Source: Chitiniphilus shinanonensis DSM 23277 (lineage in GTDB: Bacteria > Pseudomonadota > Gammaproteobacteria > Burkholderiales > Chitinibacteraceae). From it: 64,000 bases of DNA. Position 1 is the first letter of the stretch. Each line of letters begins with the position of its first letter. Shown here piece after piece: positions 24,649-35,417 of this stretch. The DNA is taken from contig NZ_KB895340.1 in NCBI RefSeq assembly GCF_000374805.1, forward strand, positions 124,001 to 188,000. The letters are read 5' to 3'. The notes beneath the pieces were generated by a model that worked only from the letters and a program-made list of their open reading frames with translations, had not been told where the DNA came from and did not search any database. The position numbers were made by a program, and so were the translations under genes.

Positions 24649-26280
24649 TCAGCGGCGCGGCGCCACCGCGCGGACCAGACCAGCCGTGTCGAGCGGGCCG
24701 GTCATCACCTCGTCGGTCGCGGCCGAGGCCGCCACCGGGTTCACCACGTTGTCCGGCGGCACATAGGTATCGCGCACCGGGTTCATGGCGGGGTTGGTGG
24801 GCGCGCCATAGACCATGTACGGCTGGGTATTGCCCAGGCCCGGCGTGAGTGTGTCGTGGATCAGCCGTTGTTCCAGCGCCTGGCGCGGATCGGGCTGAGC
24901 GGCGGCGGCGACCGTGGTGGTGGTCGGCGTGGTGGCCTGCGGCTGGGGTTGAGCCGGCTCGGGCAACGCGGCGGTCAGCAATTCGTCGGCCAGCATCTGT
25001 TCGCCGTCCGGCAATGCCGTGCTGCGCGCGGCGAGTTCGGACAGCGCCGACAGCGGCGCGTCCGGCGCGGCGCGGCTGACGTCCTCCGCCTGGGCGTTGG
25101 CGGCCAGCCCGCTCAGGCCGCCCAGCGCGCTCTCGATCTCGCGCCGGGCGAGCAGGCCATCCAGCTGTTGCGCCTGGAATGCGTTGCGCAGGGTCTGGCT
25201 GGTGAACGCGGCGTCCAGCAGCAGTTCGTCTTCCAGTTGCTGCTCGGCATCCGCGGCGGCCTGGGCCTGCGCCTGCGCCAGTTGTTCGGCGGCGGTCCGG
25301 TCTTCCACCCGTGCGGTCGCGGCCTGGTCGGCCAGATTGTCCAGCACCGCGGCCGGCGTGGCGCCGAGCGTGGCGGTGCCGGTGGCCGTGGTGGCGCCGG
25401 CCGCCGGCAAGCCGGCCTCGGCCAGCGCGGCGGCGGCGATCTGCGCGGCCGTGCCGCCGCTGGCCGCCACTTCCTGCGGCGTCAGGCCGGAACGGCCGGC
25501 GATGGCGGTGTCCTCGTCCACACTGTCGGCCTGCGCCTGGGCCTGGGCCCGCGCCGCGGCGGCGATCTGCTCGCCGGTGCCGCCGGCCTCCGCCACCTCC
25601 TGCGGCGTGGGCGTGGCCGCGCCGACGCCGAACAACAGTGGGTCGACCGTGGCATCGAACACGAAGGGCTCGCCCCCTTCGCTGAGCGGCAGGCCGCTCT
25701 GCGCCCTGGCCGCCAGCGCCACCTGCGCGCCGCTGCCGCCTTGCGCGGCCACTACCGCGGGATCGAGCGCGCCGGTGCGCAACGCCGCGGCGGTTACGCC
25801 GGCGCGGATCAGCGCTTCGGTGGAGTCGGCAACCTGCGTGGGGCCGACGGCGGCAGTTGCCGCGGCCCCGGCCGCCTGCTGCGCCGCCACTGCCGCTGCC
25901 GCCGGTGCGGCCGCAGCCGCCTGCTCGGCGGCGGACGGTGCGCTGGTGGTCGCCCGCCCGGCAGCCGCGGGCTGCGCCGCCGCGCCGATCTCGTCGGCGG
26001 CACGGCTTGCGGCAAAGCCCAGGCTGGAAAGATTGAACACATCGTCGAACGGCCCCGGCACGCGCAGCCGGGTGGGATCGGCCTCCACCCGGGCGGCCGA
26101 GGTGGCGTCGATCTCTTCCACCAGTCGCGACACCGCCCCGCCCTGTCCGTCCTCGTTCACCGGCGTGACCAGCAACGGCAACGGCTCGGTGGTGCGCACC
26201 ACGCCGGGCTGGGTGGCGGCCGGCAGGATCACCGGCGCCACCTGGTTCGGGGAAACCGCAGCAATCGGGTCGATGGCCAT
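24649..26280 (-). CDS. 543-residue Ala/Gln-rich protein with three internal repeats
   Basis: I do not recognise this family. The protein begins MAIDPIAAVSPNQVAPVILP with no signal peptide and is dominated by Ala, Gln, Thr and Pro. Three copies of an approximately 20-residue motif stand out: DPAVVAAQGGSGAQVALAAR, TPQEVAEAGGTGEQIAAAAR and TPQEVAASGGTAAQIAAAAL. They are spaced by 30-50 residues. The C-terminal part has helical stretches with many Gln/Glu (QAAADAEQQLEDELLLD) and a Pro/Asn-rich tail. AGGAG lies before ATG 26280. The composition suggests an extended or fibrous protein, perhaps cell-surface or structural. It is divergent from the FtsH-like protease gene, which might share its control region. 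Confidence 0.65.
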   Translation of the reverse strand: MAIDPIAAVSPNQVAPVILPAATQPGVVRTTEPLPLLVTPVNEDGQGGAVSRLVEEIDATSAARVEADPTRLRVPGPFDDVFNLSSLGFAASRAADEIGAAAQPAAAGRATTSAPSAAEQAAAAAPAAAAVAAQQAAGAAATAAVGPTQVADSTEALIRAGVTAAALRTGALDPAVVAAQGGSGAQVALAARAQSGLPLSEGGEPFVFDATVDPLLFGVGAATPTPQEVAEAGGTGEQIAAAARAQAQAQADSVDEDTAIAGRSGLTPQEVAASGGTAAQIAAAALAEAGLPAAGATTATGTATLGATPAAVLDNLADQAATARVEDRTAAEQLAQAQAQAAADAEQQLEDELLLDAAFTSQTLRNAFQAQQLDGLLARREIESALGGLSGLAANAQAEDVSRAAPDAPLSALSELAARSTALPDGEQMLADELLTAALPEPAQPQPQATTPTTTTVAAAAQPDPRQALEQRLIHDTLTPGLGNTQPYMVYGAPTNPAMNPVRDTYVPPDNVVNPVAASAATDEVMTGPLDTAGLVRAVAPRR

Positions 26281-26743
26281 GACGTTCTCCTGTTGGGATG
26301 CCGGATCAGCGATCCGAGTACGCGGGAGCCAATCGTTAGAGTGGGCCGCCGTCGGCAAAGTGCCGTACCGTCGCTCCCCAACCGACCAGCGTGCCGTGTG
26401 CGATGCGCAACATTGCCGCCGCAACCTGACAACCGGTGCATTGCAGCAGCGAGACCGAGTGATAAGCTGACAACTCAAATCCAGCAGCACCTCCATACAA
26501 AGGCAGGCGACGCCATCCGAGCAGTTGCCGCCCCTCCCCGCCAGGCCATGAAAATGGCTTCAAACAAGGATCCGCGTGATCGCTCACGCCGGCATCCCTT
26601 GCCGACCATCGCTGCGGCAAACCCAATCAGACATTTTGGCGCAAGCAAAAATATTTCTTGCAAAGAAAGAATTTGAATCGACCGAGTCCATGACGACATG
26701 ACGTTGTCTGTTGGCGAGGTGCTTCATCCCCAGAGGTTTTTTC
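26281..26743. other. Divergent intergenic region between repeat protein and FtsH-like gene
   Basis: These 463 bases contain no convincing gene. The last 120 bases are AT-rich (AAAAATATTTCTTGC near 26645) and probably carry the promoter of the protease gene. Short frames on the minus strand lack ribosome binding sites. Confidence 0.4.
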
Positions 26744-28624
26744 ATGCTGTCGAAACTGCTTCGCAACAAAGCCGCGCTGGCGGCGCTGGCCCTCGCGCTG
26801 CTCGGTGGCGCCGGCTGGTACGGCTGGCAACGTCATCAGGCCGACGACCAGCGCCAGGCGCTGGCGGCCGGTTCGCTGCCGGAAACAGCGCGCGCCATGC
26901 GCGACGATCCCGATGCCTGGTTCGCCGCCGAGCGCGACCTGTCCACCCTCGGGCACGACCTGGACGGCGGGCGCGTCGCCACGCTGGGGCTGGCGCGCAA
27001 CAGCGTGCTGGTCAGCACCCGCGACGGCGCGCGCTACTTCGTGCAGGACGGCGATGCCACGCCGGTGGCGCAATGGGTGCTGAACCGCTATCGCGACCGC
27101 GCCGCGCCGTTCCAGGTGGTGATGCTCAACAACGTGAGCTACAAGGGCGCCGGCGGCGATGCCGGCAACGTGCTGGAAGTGGTCGGTCGCTCGCTCAATA
27201 TCCTGCTGATGCTGGGCCTGCTCGGCGTCACGGTGTGGATGGTGCGCGGCGGCAACGTCGGCGGCCGGCAGTACGACCTCAACCTGAAGGTGGAGACCAC
27301 CTTCGACGACGTGATCGGCGCCAAGGAGGCCAAGCATGCGTTGCAGGATATCGCCGCCTTCCTCAAGACCCCGGAATCGTTCGCCGCGCTCGGGGCGCGC
27401 CCGTCGGCGGGCGTGCTGATGTCCGGCCCGCCCGGCACCGGCAAGACCTTGCTGGCGCGCGCGCTGGCCGGCGAATGCGGGGTGTCGTTCATCTCCGCCT
27501 CGGGCAGCGATTTCACCTCCAAGTTCTACGGCGTCGGCCCAATGAAGGTGAAGGCGCTGTTCAAGGCCGCGCGCAAGCACGCGCCGTGCATCCTGTTCAT
27601 CGACGAGATCGACGGCATCGGCAAGCGCACCAGCAGCGGCAACGGCCCGGCCGAAAGCGAGGGCAACCGCATCATCAACCAGGTGCTGGTGGAAATGGAC
27701 GGCTTCGCCCCCGGCGACGGCGTGATCGTGGTCGGCGCCACCAATCTGGTGGACAACGTGGACGAGGCGCTGCTGCGCGAGGGCCGGTTCGACCGCCGGG
27801 TGCACGTCAAGCTGCCGGACGTGATCGACCGCGAGGGCATCTTCCGGCTGTACAGCGGCAAGGTGAAGACCGAGCCGGGCATCGACTACGAACAACTGGC
27901 GCGCCTGACCACCGGGCTGTCGCCGGCGGCGGTGGCATCCATCGTCAACCAGGCCACGCTGCTGGCGGCCAAGGCCGGCAAGGCGTCGGTCGGCCAGCAC
28001 GAATTCCAGGAAGCCATCGAGATCTCGCGCATGGGCGAGATCAATGGCGCGGTGCGCGCGCTGACCGAAGCGGAACGCGAGCGCGTGGCGGTGCACGAGG
28101 CCGGCCATGCCGTGATCGCGCAACTGCTGGGCGTGGGCCGGGTGGAGAAGGTCACCATCCTGCCGCGCGGCGGCGCGCTGGGCGTCACCCTGGTATCGCC
28201 GCCGGAGGATCGCCACCTGCACCGCAAGTCCGAACTGGAACATCGCATCGTGATGCTGCTGGGCGGCCGCTGCGCCGAACTGCTCACCTACGGCGAGGCC
28301 TCGACCGGCGCCGCGCACGACCTGCAGGAAGCGTCGCGCATCGCGCTGGCGATGGTGGCGCAGTACGGCTTCGGCGGCAGCGGTTCGCTGTTCAACCTGG
28401 CGGCCATCGACAACCCCGCGCTGGTGCAGCCCGAGATGGGCAACGCCATCGAGGAGGCCAAGCAACTGCTGTCGCGGCTGGAGGAACAATGCAGCGCGCA
28501 CCTGACCAGCCACGCCGGCGCGCTGCGCCATATCGTCGCCGAGTTGCTCGACAAGGAGACGGTGCCCGGCGAAACCGTGGCCCGGGCCGTGGCGGAGGTA
28601 TCGCCCGAACTGCGCGCGGCGTGA
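26744..28624 (+). CDS. FtsH-like membrane AAA+ metalloprotease, divergent paralogue
   Basis: This is a 626-residue ATP-dependent zinc protease anchored in the inner membrane. It has a TM near residues 9-26, a periplasmic segment, and a second TM (NILLMLGLLGVTVWMV). The AAA+ domain has Walker A GPPGTGKT at 228-235, Walker B ILFIDEID and an SRH with FDRRVHVKLPD. The peptidase zinc site is HEAGH at 451-455, with Asp526 in GAAHDLQEA as third ligand. The pore loop is FTSKFYGVG where housekeeping FtsH usually has FVEMFVGVG. It is not next to rlmE/folP as canonical ftsH is, so a specialised second copy is likely. ATG 26744 follows CAGAGG; an in-frame TTG upstream is less likely. Confidence 0.88.
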   Translation: MLSKLLRNKAALAALALALLGGAGWYGWQRHQADDQRQALAAGSLPETARAMRDDPDAWFAAERDLSTLGHDLDGGRVATLGLARNSVLVSTRDGARYFVQDGDATPVAQWVLNRYRDRAAPFQVVMLNNVSYKGAGGDAGNVLEVVGRSLNILLMLGLLGVTVWMVRGGNVGGRQYDLNLKVETTFDDVIGAKEAKHALQDIAAFLKTPESFAALGARPSAGVLMSGPPGTGKTLLARALAGECGVSFISASGSDFTSKFYGVGPMKVKALFKAARKHAPCILFIDEIDGIGKRTSSGNGPAESEGNRIINQVLVEMDGFAPGDGVIVVGATNLVDNVDEALLREGRFDRRVHVKLPDVIDREGIFRLYSGKVKTEPGIDYEQLARLTTGLSPAAVASIVNQATLLAAKAGKASVGQHEFQEAIEISRMGEINGAVRALTEAERERVAVHEAGHAVIAQLLGVGRVEKVTILPRGGALGVTLVSPPEDRHLHRKSELEHRIVMLLGGRCAELLTYGEASTGAAHDLQEASRIALAMVAQYGFGGSGSLFNLAAIDNPALVQPEMGNAIEEAKQLLSRLEEQCSAHLTSHAGALRHIVAELLDKETVPGETVARAVAEVSPELRAA

Positions 28625-28852
28625 CCCAGGGATGAAATATGCAAGCGGCAGTGGCATGCTGCGCAGGAATGATCGATCCGGGGCGACAGACCTCGGGCGG
28701 ATACTCACCGGGTAGCCGGGGGGACAGCCATGATCGCCGTGTCGGGGGGCGCGGCATCATCGCAGCAGACTTGGAGCGGCCGGAATAGGCCACGGCGGGA
28801 AGGGGAGCGACCGCCAGCATGCTCCGAGCCGACGCGGGCACCGCGTCACTGA
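28625..28852. other. GC-rich 3' region with several hairpins
   Basis: After the protease stop there is no gene. GACGCGG/CCGCGTC forms a clean hairpin at 28831-28847 and other short GC stems are present. A long 3' UTR leading to the terminator at 28853 is the simplest view. Confidence 0.4.
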
Positions 28853-28880
28853 GAGCCGGCCTTGCGCCGGTTCTTTTTTC
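28853..28880 (+). terminator. Intrinsic terminator of the FtsH-like gene
   Basis: AGCCGGC pairs with GCCGGTT (one G-U pair) across CTTGC and is followed by CTTTTTTC. It lies about 230 bases after the stop codon. Confidence 0.7.
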
Positions 28881-28951
28881 GCGGCGCGGCCGGGGCCGGA
28901 AACACCGTCTGGCGCGCACGCGACAGGGCCGGACACCGCGCCGCCACGCGC

Positions 28952-29284
28952 CTACTTCCGGTCGAGAATCCAGCGTGCCAGTTGCGCCGCCTCGGCCTCG
29001 GTCACGCGCGGATTGGCGGGCATCGGCAACTGGCCCCAATGGCCCTTGCCGCCCTGGCGGATGGTCCGCGCCAGCGCCGCCGGCGCCTTGGCGTCGCCGC
29101 GATAGCGGTCGGCGATCTCCTTGAACGACGGCCCGACGATGCGCGCCGCCGGCGCGTGGCAGGACAGGCAGGCACGGCTGGCGGCCAGCCTGGCCGGATC
29201 GACCGGATCGGCCGCCAGCGCGCAGCCGCCGGCAAAGCTCAGCATCACGGCGACCGTGCCGTACCAGGGTGAAAACCGGGGCAT
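28952..29284 (-). CDS. Periplasmic class I cytochrome c (c-551/552 type)
   Basis: A 110-residue exported haem protein. It has a signal peptide to about residue 25 (ending CALAA), haem-binding CLSCH at 39-43 and distal axial Met88 in LPMPANP, which is the classic c-551/c-552 layout. It would carry single electrons in the periplasm, for example to a peroxidase or oxidase. GGAG sits seven bases before ATG 29284. It is divergent from cysG, whose sirohaem pathway is not otherwise linked to this protein. Confidence 0.88.
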   Translation of the reverse strand: MPRFSPWYGTVAVMLSFAGGCALAADPVDPARLAASRACLSCHAPAARIVGPSFKEIADRYRGDAKAPAALARTIRQGGKGHWGQLPMPANPRVTEAEAAQLARWILDRK

Positions 29285-29452
29285 TGCAATACTCCACGCG
29301 ATTGAAGAACATCCCGCCTCCGCCTCCGCCACCGCGCCGATGGCGCAACAGCGCTGCCTGAAGCCGGAGGAAAGCGGCGGTTACAATAGAGCCCATCGCC
29401 GCGCCGCGGTCGTGCACCTTGTTGCCCATTGATAACGATCAAGAATCACCAC

Positions 29453-30841
29453 ATGGACTACTTTCCGCTCTTCCTCGACCTGCGTGACCAACCCTGCCTG
29501 CTGGTGGGCGGCGGCGAGGTGGCGCTGCGCAAGGCGCATCTGCTGCTGGCCGCCGGCGCCCGCCTGACGGTGGTCGCCCCGGCGCTGTGCGACGCACTGG
29601 CGGCCCAGCGCGACCAGGGCGCGCTGATCCACCTGCCGCGTGCCTGGCAGGCCGGCGACATTCACGGCATGCGACTGGTGATCGCCGCCACCGACGACGC
29701 GGCGGTCAATGCCGAGGTGCATGCACGCTGCGAGGCCGCCGGCATCCTGGTCAACGTGGTGGACGACCCGGCGCGCTGCCGTTTCGTCACACCGGCCATC
29801 GTCGATCGTTCGCCGCTGATGATCGCCATTTCCAGCGGCGGCAATGCGCCGGTGCTGGCCCGCCTGATCCGCGCGCGGATCGAGGCGTGGCTGCCGCACG
29901 GCTACGGCACGCTGGCGCGGCTGGCCGGCCGTCTGCGTCAGCGGGTGCAGGCACGCTTCGGCGGCGACGACCGCGCGCGCCGCCGCTTCTGGGAACAAGC
30001 GCTGGACGGCCCGGCAGCCGAGCGCGCGCTGGCCGGCGACGAAGCCGGCGCCGAGGCCGAACTGGAAGCCACGCTGGCCAGCGGCGACGCGGACGCGCTG
30101 GCGCGCGGCGCGGTGTATCTGGTCGGCGCCGGCCCCGGCAATCCCGACCTGCTCACCTTCCGCGCGCTGCGGCTGATGCAGCGCGCCGACGTGGTGCTCT
30201 ACGACAACCTGGTGTCGCCCGCCATCGTCGATCTGGTGCGGCGCGACGCGGAGCGGCTGTACGTGGGCAAGAAGGCCAGCAACCACGCGCTGCCGCAGGA
30301 GGACATCAACAAGCTGCTGGTGCGGCTGGCGCGCGAAGGCAAGACGGTGCTGCGGCTCAAGGGCGGCGACCCGTTCATCTTCGGCCGCGGCGGCGAAGAG
30401 ATCGAAGAGCTGGCGGCGGCCGGCATCGAATTCCAGGTGGTGCCGGGCATCACCTCGGCCGCCGGCGCCTCGTGCTACGCCGGCATTCCGCTCACCCACC
30501 GCGACCATGCGCAATCGGTCACCTTCGTCACCGGCCATCGCCGCGGCGAAGAGATCGAGCTCGACTGGCCGCGCCTGACCTCGCCCAGCGAGACCATCGT
30601 GGTCTATATGGGTGTGGCACAGGCACCACGCATCTGTGCCCAGCTGATCGCCCATGGCCGCGCGCCCGACACCCCGGCGGCCATCGTCGAGAAAGCCACC
30701 CTGCCCGACCAGCGCACGCTGGTCGGCACGCTGGAGACGCTGCCCGGCCTGCTGGCCACTTCACAGGTCAAACCTCCGGCGCTCATCATCATCGGCAACG
30801 TGGTGCGACTGGCCGAAAAACTGGGCTGGCGGCCAAGCTGA
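29453..30841 (+). CDS. cysG: Multifunctional sirohaem synthase CysG
   Basis: CysG converts uroporphyrinogen III to sirohaem for sulfite and nitrite reductases. The 462-residue protein has an N-terminal dehydrogenase/ferrochelatase half ([43 protein letters not shown]). The C-terminal half is a uroporphyrinogen methyltransferase ([41 protein letters not shown]). Length and domain order are standard. ATG 29453 starts the conserved MDYFP; the frame is open further upstream without an ATG. A TACAAT box lies at 29382, a possible -10 element. No sulfur or nitrite reductase genes are adjacent. Confidence 0.95.
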   Translation: MDYFPLFLDLRDQPCLLVGGGEVALRKAHLLLAAGARLTVVAPALCDALAAQRDQGALIHLPRAWQAGDIHGMRLVIAATDDAAVNAEVHARCEAAGILVNVVDDPARCRFVTPAIVDRSPLMIAISSGGNAPVLARLIRARIEAWLPHGYGTLARLAGRLRQRVQARFGGDDRARRRFWEQALDGPAAERALAGDEAGAEAELEATLASGDADALARGAVYLVGAGPGNPDLLTFRALRLMQRADVVLYDNLVSPAIVDLVRRDAERLYVGKKASNHALPQEDINKLLVRLAREGKTVLRLKGGDPFIFGRGGEEIEELAAAGIEFQVVPGITSAAGASCYAGIPLTHRDHAQSVTFVTGHRRGEEIELDWPRLTSPSETIVVYMGVAQAPRICAQLIAHGRAPDTPAAIVEKATLPDQRTLVGTLETLPGLLATSQVKPPALIIIGNVVRLAEKLGWRPS

Positions 30842-30975
30842 CAAATCCGTTGGAATTTGCGACGTCATTGTCAGGATAATTCTTTCAATCAATAAAAATA
30901 ATCTTTTGCTTATATACCGAGTGTAAGAAACCGCCGTATACTCTCTTCGCGGCCATACCTCTGGATCAGCCCCAG

Positions 30976-32268
30976 ATGCGAATCGTCAAATACCCTCGTT
31001 TCAGCGTACTCGTCATGCTGCTGCTCTCCGGCGTGCTGCTGCTCTGGCAGCACTTCGGCATGAACCGGGTGATTCGCATCGATGCCGCCACCACCCTGCC
31101 GATGGCCTTGCAGGACGACCGCAGTTCGGGCGGCGCGTCGGTGGCGCGCCTGATCCGCGACAACGACGCCTTCGCCCTGCACTGCCTGCTGTCCTCCACC
31201 TACGAATGGCCGTACTGCGAGATGTCGATCAGGCTGACCGACAAGCCCGAGGGCATCGACCTGTCGCGTTTCGACTCGGTGAAGCTGAATGTCGAATACC
31301 GCAGCCCGGGCGCGCGCGCCTTGCGTTTCTTCGCCCGCAGCTACGATCCCGCCTATGGCAAGGCCAACGACGACACCACCTGGAAGGCCAACGAACTGGC
31401 CTTCACCCCGGCCGTCGGCGGCGAGGTCAAGACCATTCCGCTGCACAGCTTCAATGTCGCCAGCTGGTGGCTGAGCGAGCACAACATCCCGGTGGAGTAC
31501 GCCGGCCCCGACCTGCAACGCGTGCGCATGATCCAGTTGTCCACCTCGGGTCTGAAAGAGCCGGGCGAGCACGTGATCCGCGTGCGTTACATCGAATTCC
31601 ACGGCAAATGGGTCAGCCGCGAGCAGATGGCGCTGCTGGTGGTGGCGCTATGGGTGGCGCTGGCCGCCAGCGTGCTGGTGAACGATCTGCGGCAGATGCA
31701 ACGGCGTCTGCGCCACAGCCGTCGCCGCGAGGAAGACCTGCGTTCCCTGACCAAGGCATTACAACTGGAAAACAAAGTGATTGGGGAATTGGCGCGGCGC
31801 GACCCGCTGACCGGCGTGCGCAACCGCGCCGGCATCCGCGACGAACTGCTGCGCGAGGCCGAGCTGTCGCAGCCCGAGCGGCCGCTGGCGGTGATCTTCA
31901 TCGACCTGGACCACTTCAAACGCATCAACGACGAATACGGCCACGACACCGGCGACCTGGTGCTCAAGCAGTTCACCGCCGAGGTCGGCACGCTGATCCG
32001 CCGCGAGGATTACCTGGTGCGCTGGGGCGGCGAGGAATTCGTGCTGTTCTGCCCCAACACGCCGCTGGCGTCGGCGATCCAGCTGGCGGAAAAGATCCGC
32101 CTGCACCTGCGCGACCTGGAGTGGGTCTCCGACCTGCACGTCACCGCCAGCTTCGGCGTCACCGTGCTGGCGCAGGAGCCGGTGGCCGACAGCCTGAAGC
32201 GCGCCGACGAGGCGCTGTACCAGGCCAAGCACGAGGGCCGCGACCGCGTGATCGCGCATCGGCCGTGA
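30976..32268 (+). CDS. Membrane-bound diguanylate cyclase (GGDEF protein)
   Basis: Makes cyclic di-GMP from two GTP. The 430-residue protein has TM1 near residues 9-25, then a periplasmic region of about 190 residues. This region looks like a carbohydrate-binding-type beta sandwich (FDSVKLNVEYRSPGARALRF, WWLSEHNIPVEYAGPDL). TM2 is near 218-236, followed by a short coiled coil and a C-terminal GGDEF domain. The active site is intact as GGEEF (351-355), with the RxxD inhibitory site RRED at 342-345, so it should be active and feedback-inhibited. No EAL domain is fused. The periplasmic part probably senses an external ligand. Confidence 0.92.
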   Translation: MRIVKYPRFSVLVMLLLSGVLLLWQHFGMNRVIRIDAATTLPMALQDDRSSGGASVARLIRDNDAFALHCLLSSTYEWPYCEMSIRLTDKPEGIDLSRFDSVKLNVEYRSPGARALRFFARSYDPAYGKANDDTTWKANELAFTPAVGGEVKTIPLHSFNVASWWLSEHNIPVEYAGPDLQRVRMIQLSTSGLKEPGEHVIRVRYIEFHGKWVSREQMALLVVALWVALAASVLVNDLRQMQRRLRHSRRREEDLRSLTKALQLENKVIGELARRDPLTGVRNRAGIRDELLREAELSQPERPLAVIFIDLDHFKRINDEYGHDTGDLVLKQFTAEVGTLIRREDYLVRWGGEEFVLFCPNTPLASAIQLAEKIRLHLRDLEWVSDLHVTASFGVTVLAQEPVADSLKRADEALYQAKHEGRDRVIAHRP

Positions 32269-32271
32269 AAT

Positions 32272-32403
32272 GTGAGGGGTGAAGTGTGAGGGGTGAGGAG
32301 TGAGGTGTGAGGGGTGACTTCAAAGGCAACGGCGCGGCAGTGGCAGCGCTTGCGTCCTCACTCCTCACTCCTCACTCCTCACTCCTCACTCCTCACTCCT
32401 CAC
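32272..32403. repeat. Inverted arrays of 7-bp units (GTGAGGN / TCCTCAC)
   Basis: Six heptamers of the form GTGAGGN (one GTGAAGT) run from 32272 to 32313. Seven perfect TCCTCAC units run from 32355 to 32403 in the complementary sense, so the two arrays form a large inverted repeat. It starts four bases after the diguanylate cyclase stop. Confidence 0.9.
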
Positions 32404-32436
32404 CCGCTTTCCCCCTCATCCCCGTCCGGCGACCGC

Positions 32437-32464
32437 CTTGAAAACCCCCGGGCCCTCCCCAAAT
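32437..32464 (+). promoter_or_regulatory. Heat-shock (sigma-32-like) promoter of clpB
   Basis: CTTGAA, 14 bases, then CCCCAAAT closely matches the E. coli sigma-32 consensus (CTTGAA, 13-15 bases, CCCCATNT). It lies 155 bases before the clpB ATG, which is a known heat-shock gene. The predicted start near 32472 places the R1 copy B entirely in the 5' UTR. Confidence 0.7.
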
Positions 32465-32483
32465 ATCAGTGCAAAGACACTGA

Positions 32484-32596
32484 GAGCCGCCAACAAAACC
32501 CTCCTGGCTGTGTCGCGCGAACTTGCCGTACTACATGTACTGTCTGCGTTTCGCGCTTCGTGCCAGGACCGCTGCGCTGGGTTTTGTTGACCGCTC
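32484..32596 (+). repeat. R1 element, copy B (113 bp) in the clpB leader
   Basis: It has exactly the same length as copy A. The left end is GAGCCGCCAACAAAACCC and the right end complement GAGCGGTCAACAAAACCC. The interior shares CTCCTGGCTG, GTCGCGCGAACTTGCCGTAC, GTACTGTCTGCG and TTTCGCGCTT with copy A. It ends eight bases before the GGAGGG ribosome binding site of clpB. Confidence 0.9.
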
Positions 32597-32618
32597 CATT
32601 TCCCGGAGGGTTTCCCCA

Positions 32619-35195
<2,577 letters not shown>

Positions 35196-35212
35196 GGCCG
35201 CGCCCATCGCGC

Positions 35213-35241
35213 CAAGGCCCGCCATCCGGCGGGCCTTTTTG
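35213..35241 (+). terminator. Intrinsic terminator of clpB
   Basis: AAGGCCCGCC pairs perfectly with GGCGGGCCTT around ATCC, followed by T residues. Confidence 0.9.
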
Positions 35242-35260
35242 CCGAGTCGCCATTACGGCG

Positions 35261-35417
35261 GAGCGACTGGGAAAACCCAGCGTAGCGGTCATGGCAAGAA
35301 GCGCGAGACGTCCTGAAAGGCGGCAAACCGGACTTCCTTCGGCCGCACACCGTACGAGGCGGCAAGTGAGGCTCGGCGCCCCGCGCGACGCCGCCAGGAG
35401 GGTTTTGCCAGCCGCTC
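35261..35417 (-). repeat. R1 element, copy D (157 bp, long form)
   Basis: Read on the minus strand it begins GAGCGGCTGGCAAAACCC and contains GGCGCCGAGCCTCACTTGCC and CGAAGGAAGTCCGGTTTGCC, which are also in copy E but missing from A and B. The first two bases of the element are the last two bases of the TGA stop of the chemoreceptor gene. The far end complement is GAGCGACTGGGAAAACCC. Confidence 0.88.

Noticed and set aside
26475-26699. Minus-strand frame of 74 codons upstream of the FtsH-like gene
   Set aside because: No ribosome binding site, no recognisable motif, and it overlaps the probable promoter region of the divergent gene.
28640-28850. Possible cyclic-di-GMP or cobalamin riboswitch
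   Set aside because: A GGGTAGCCGGG string and a GGGAAGG string recall parts of these RNAs, but the partner sequences (such as ACGCAAAGC or the B12 box) are missing and no gene lies downstream in the right direction.
32272-32403. CRISPR array
   Set aside because: The units are 7 bp with no spacers. The 42-bp repeats at 8669-8920 are coding and contiguous, so neither is a CRISPR array, and no cas genes are present.
32523-32618. Upstream start for clpB
   Set aside because: The extra residues are translated from the R1 repeat. The ATG at 32619 has GGAGGG at correct spacing and begins with the conserved ClpB N-terminus.
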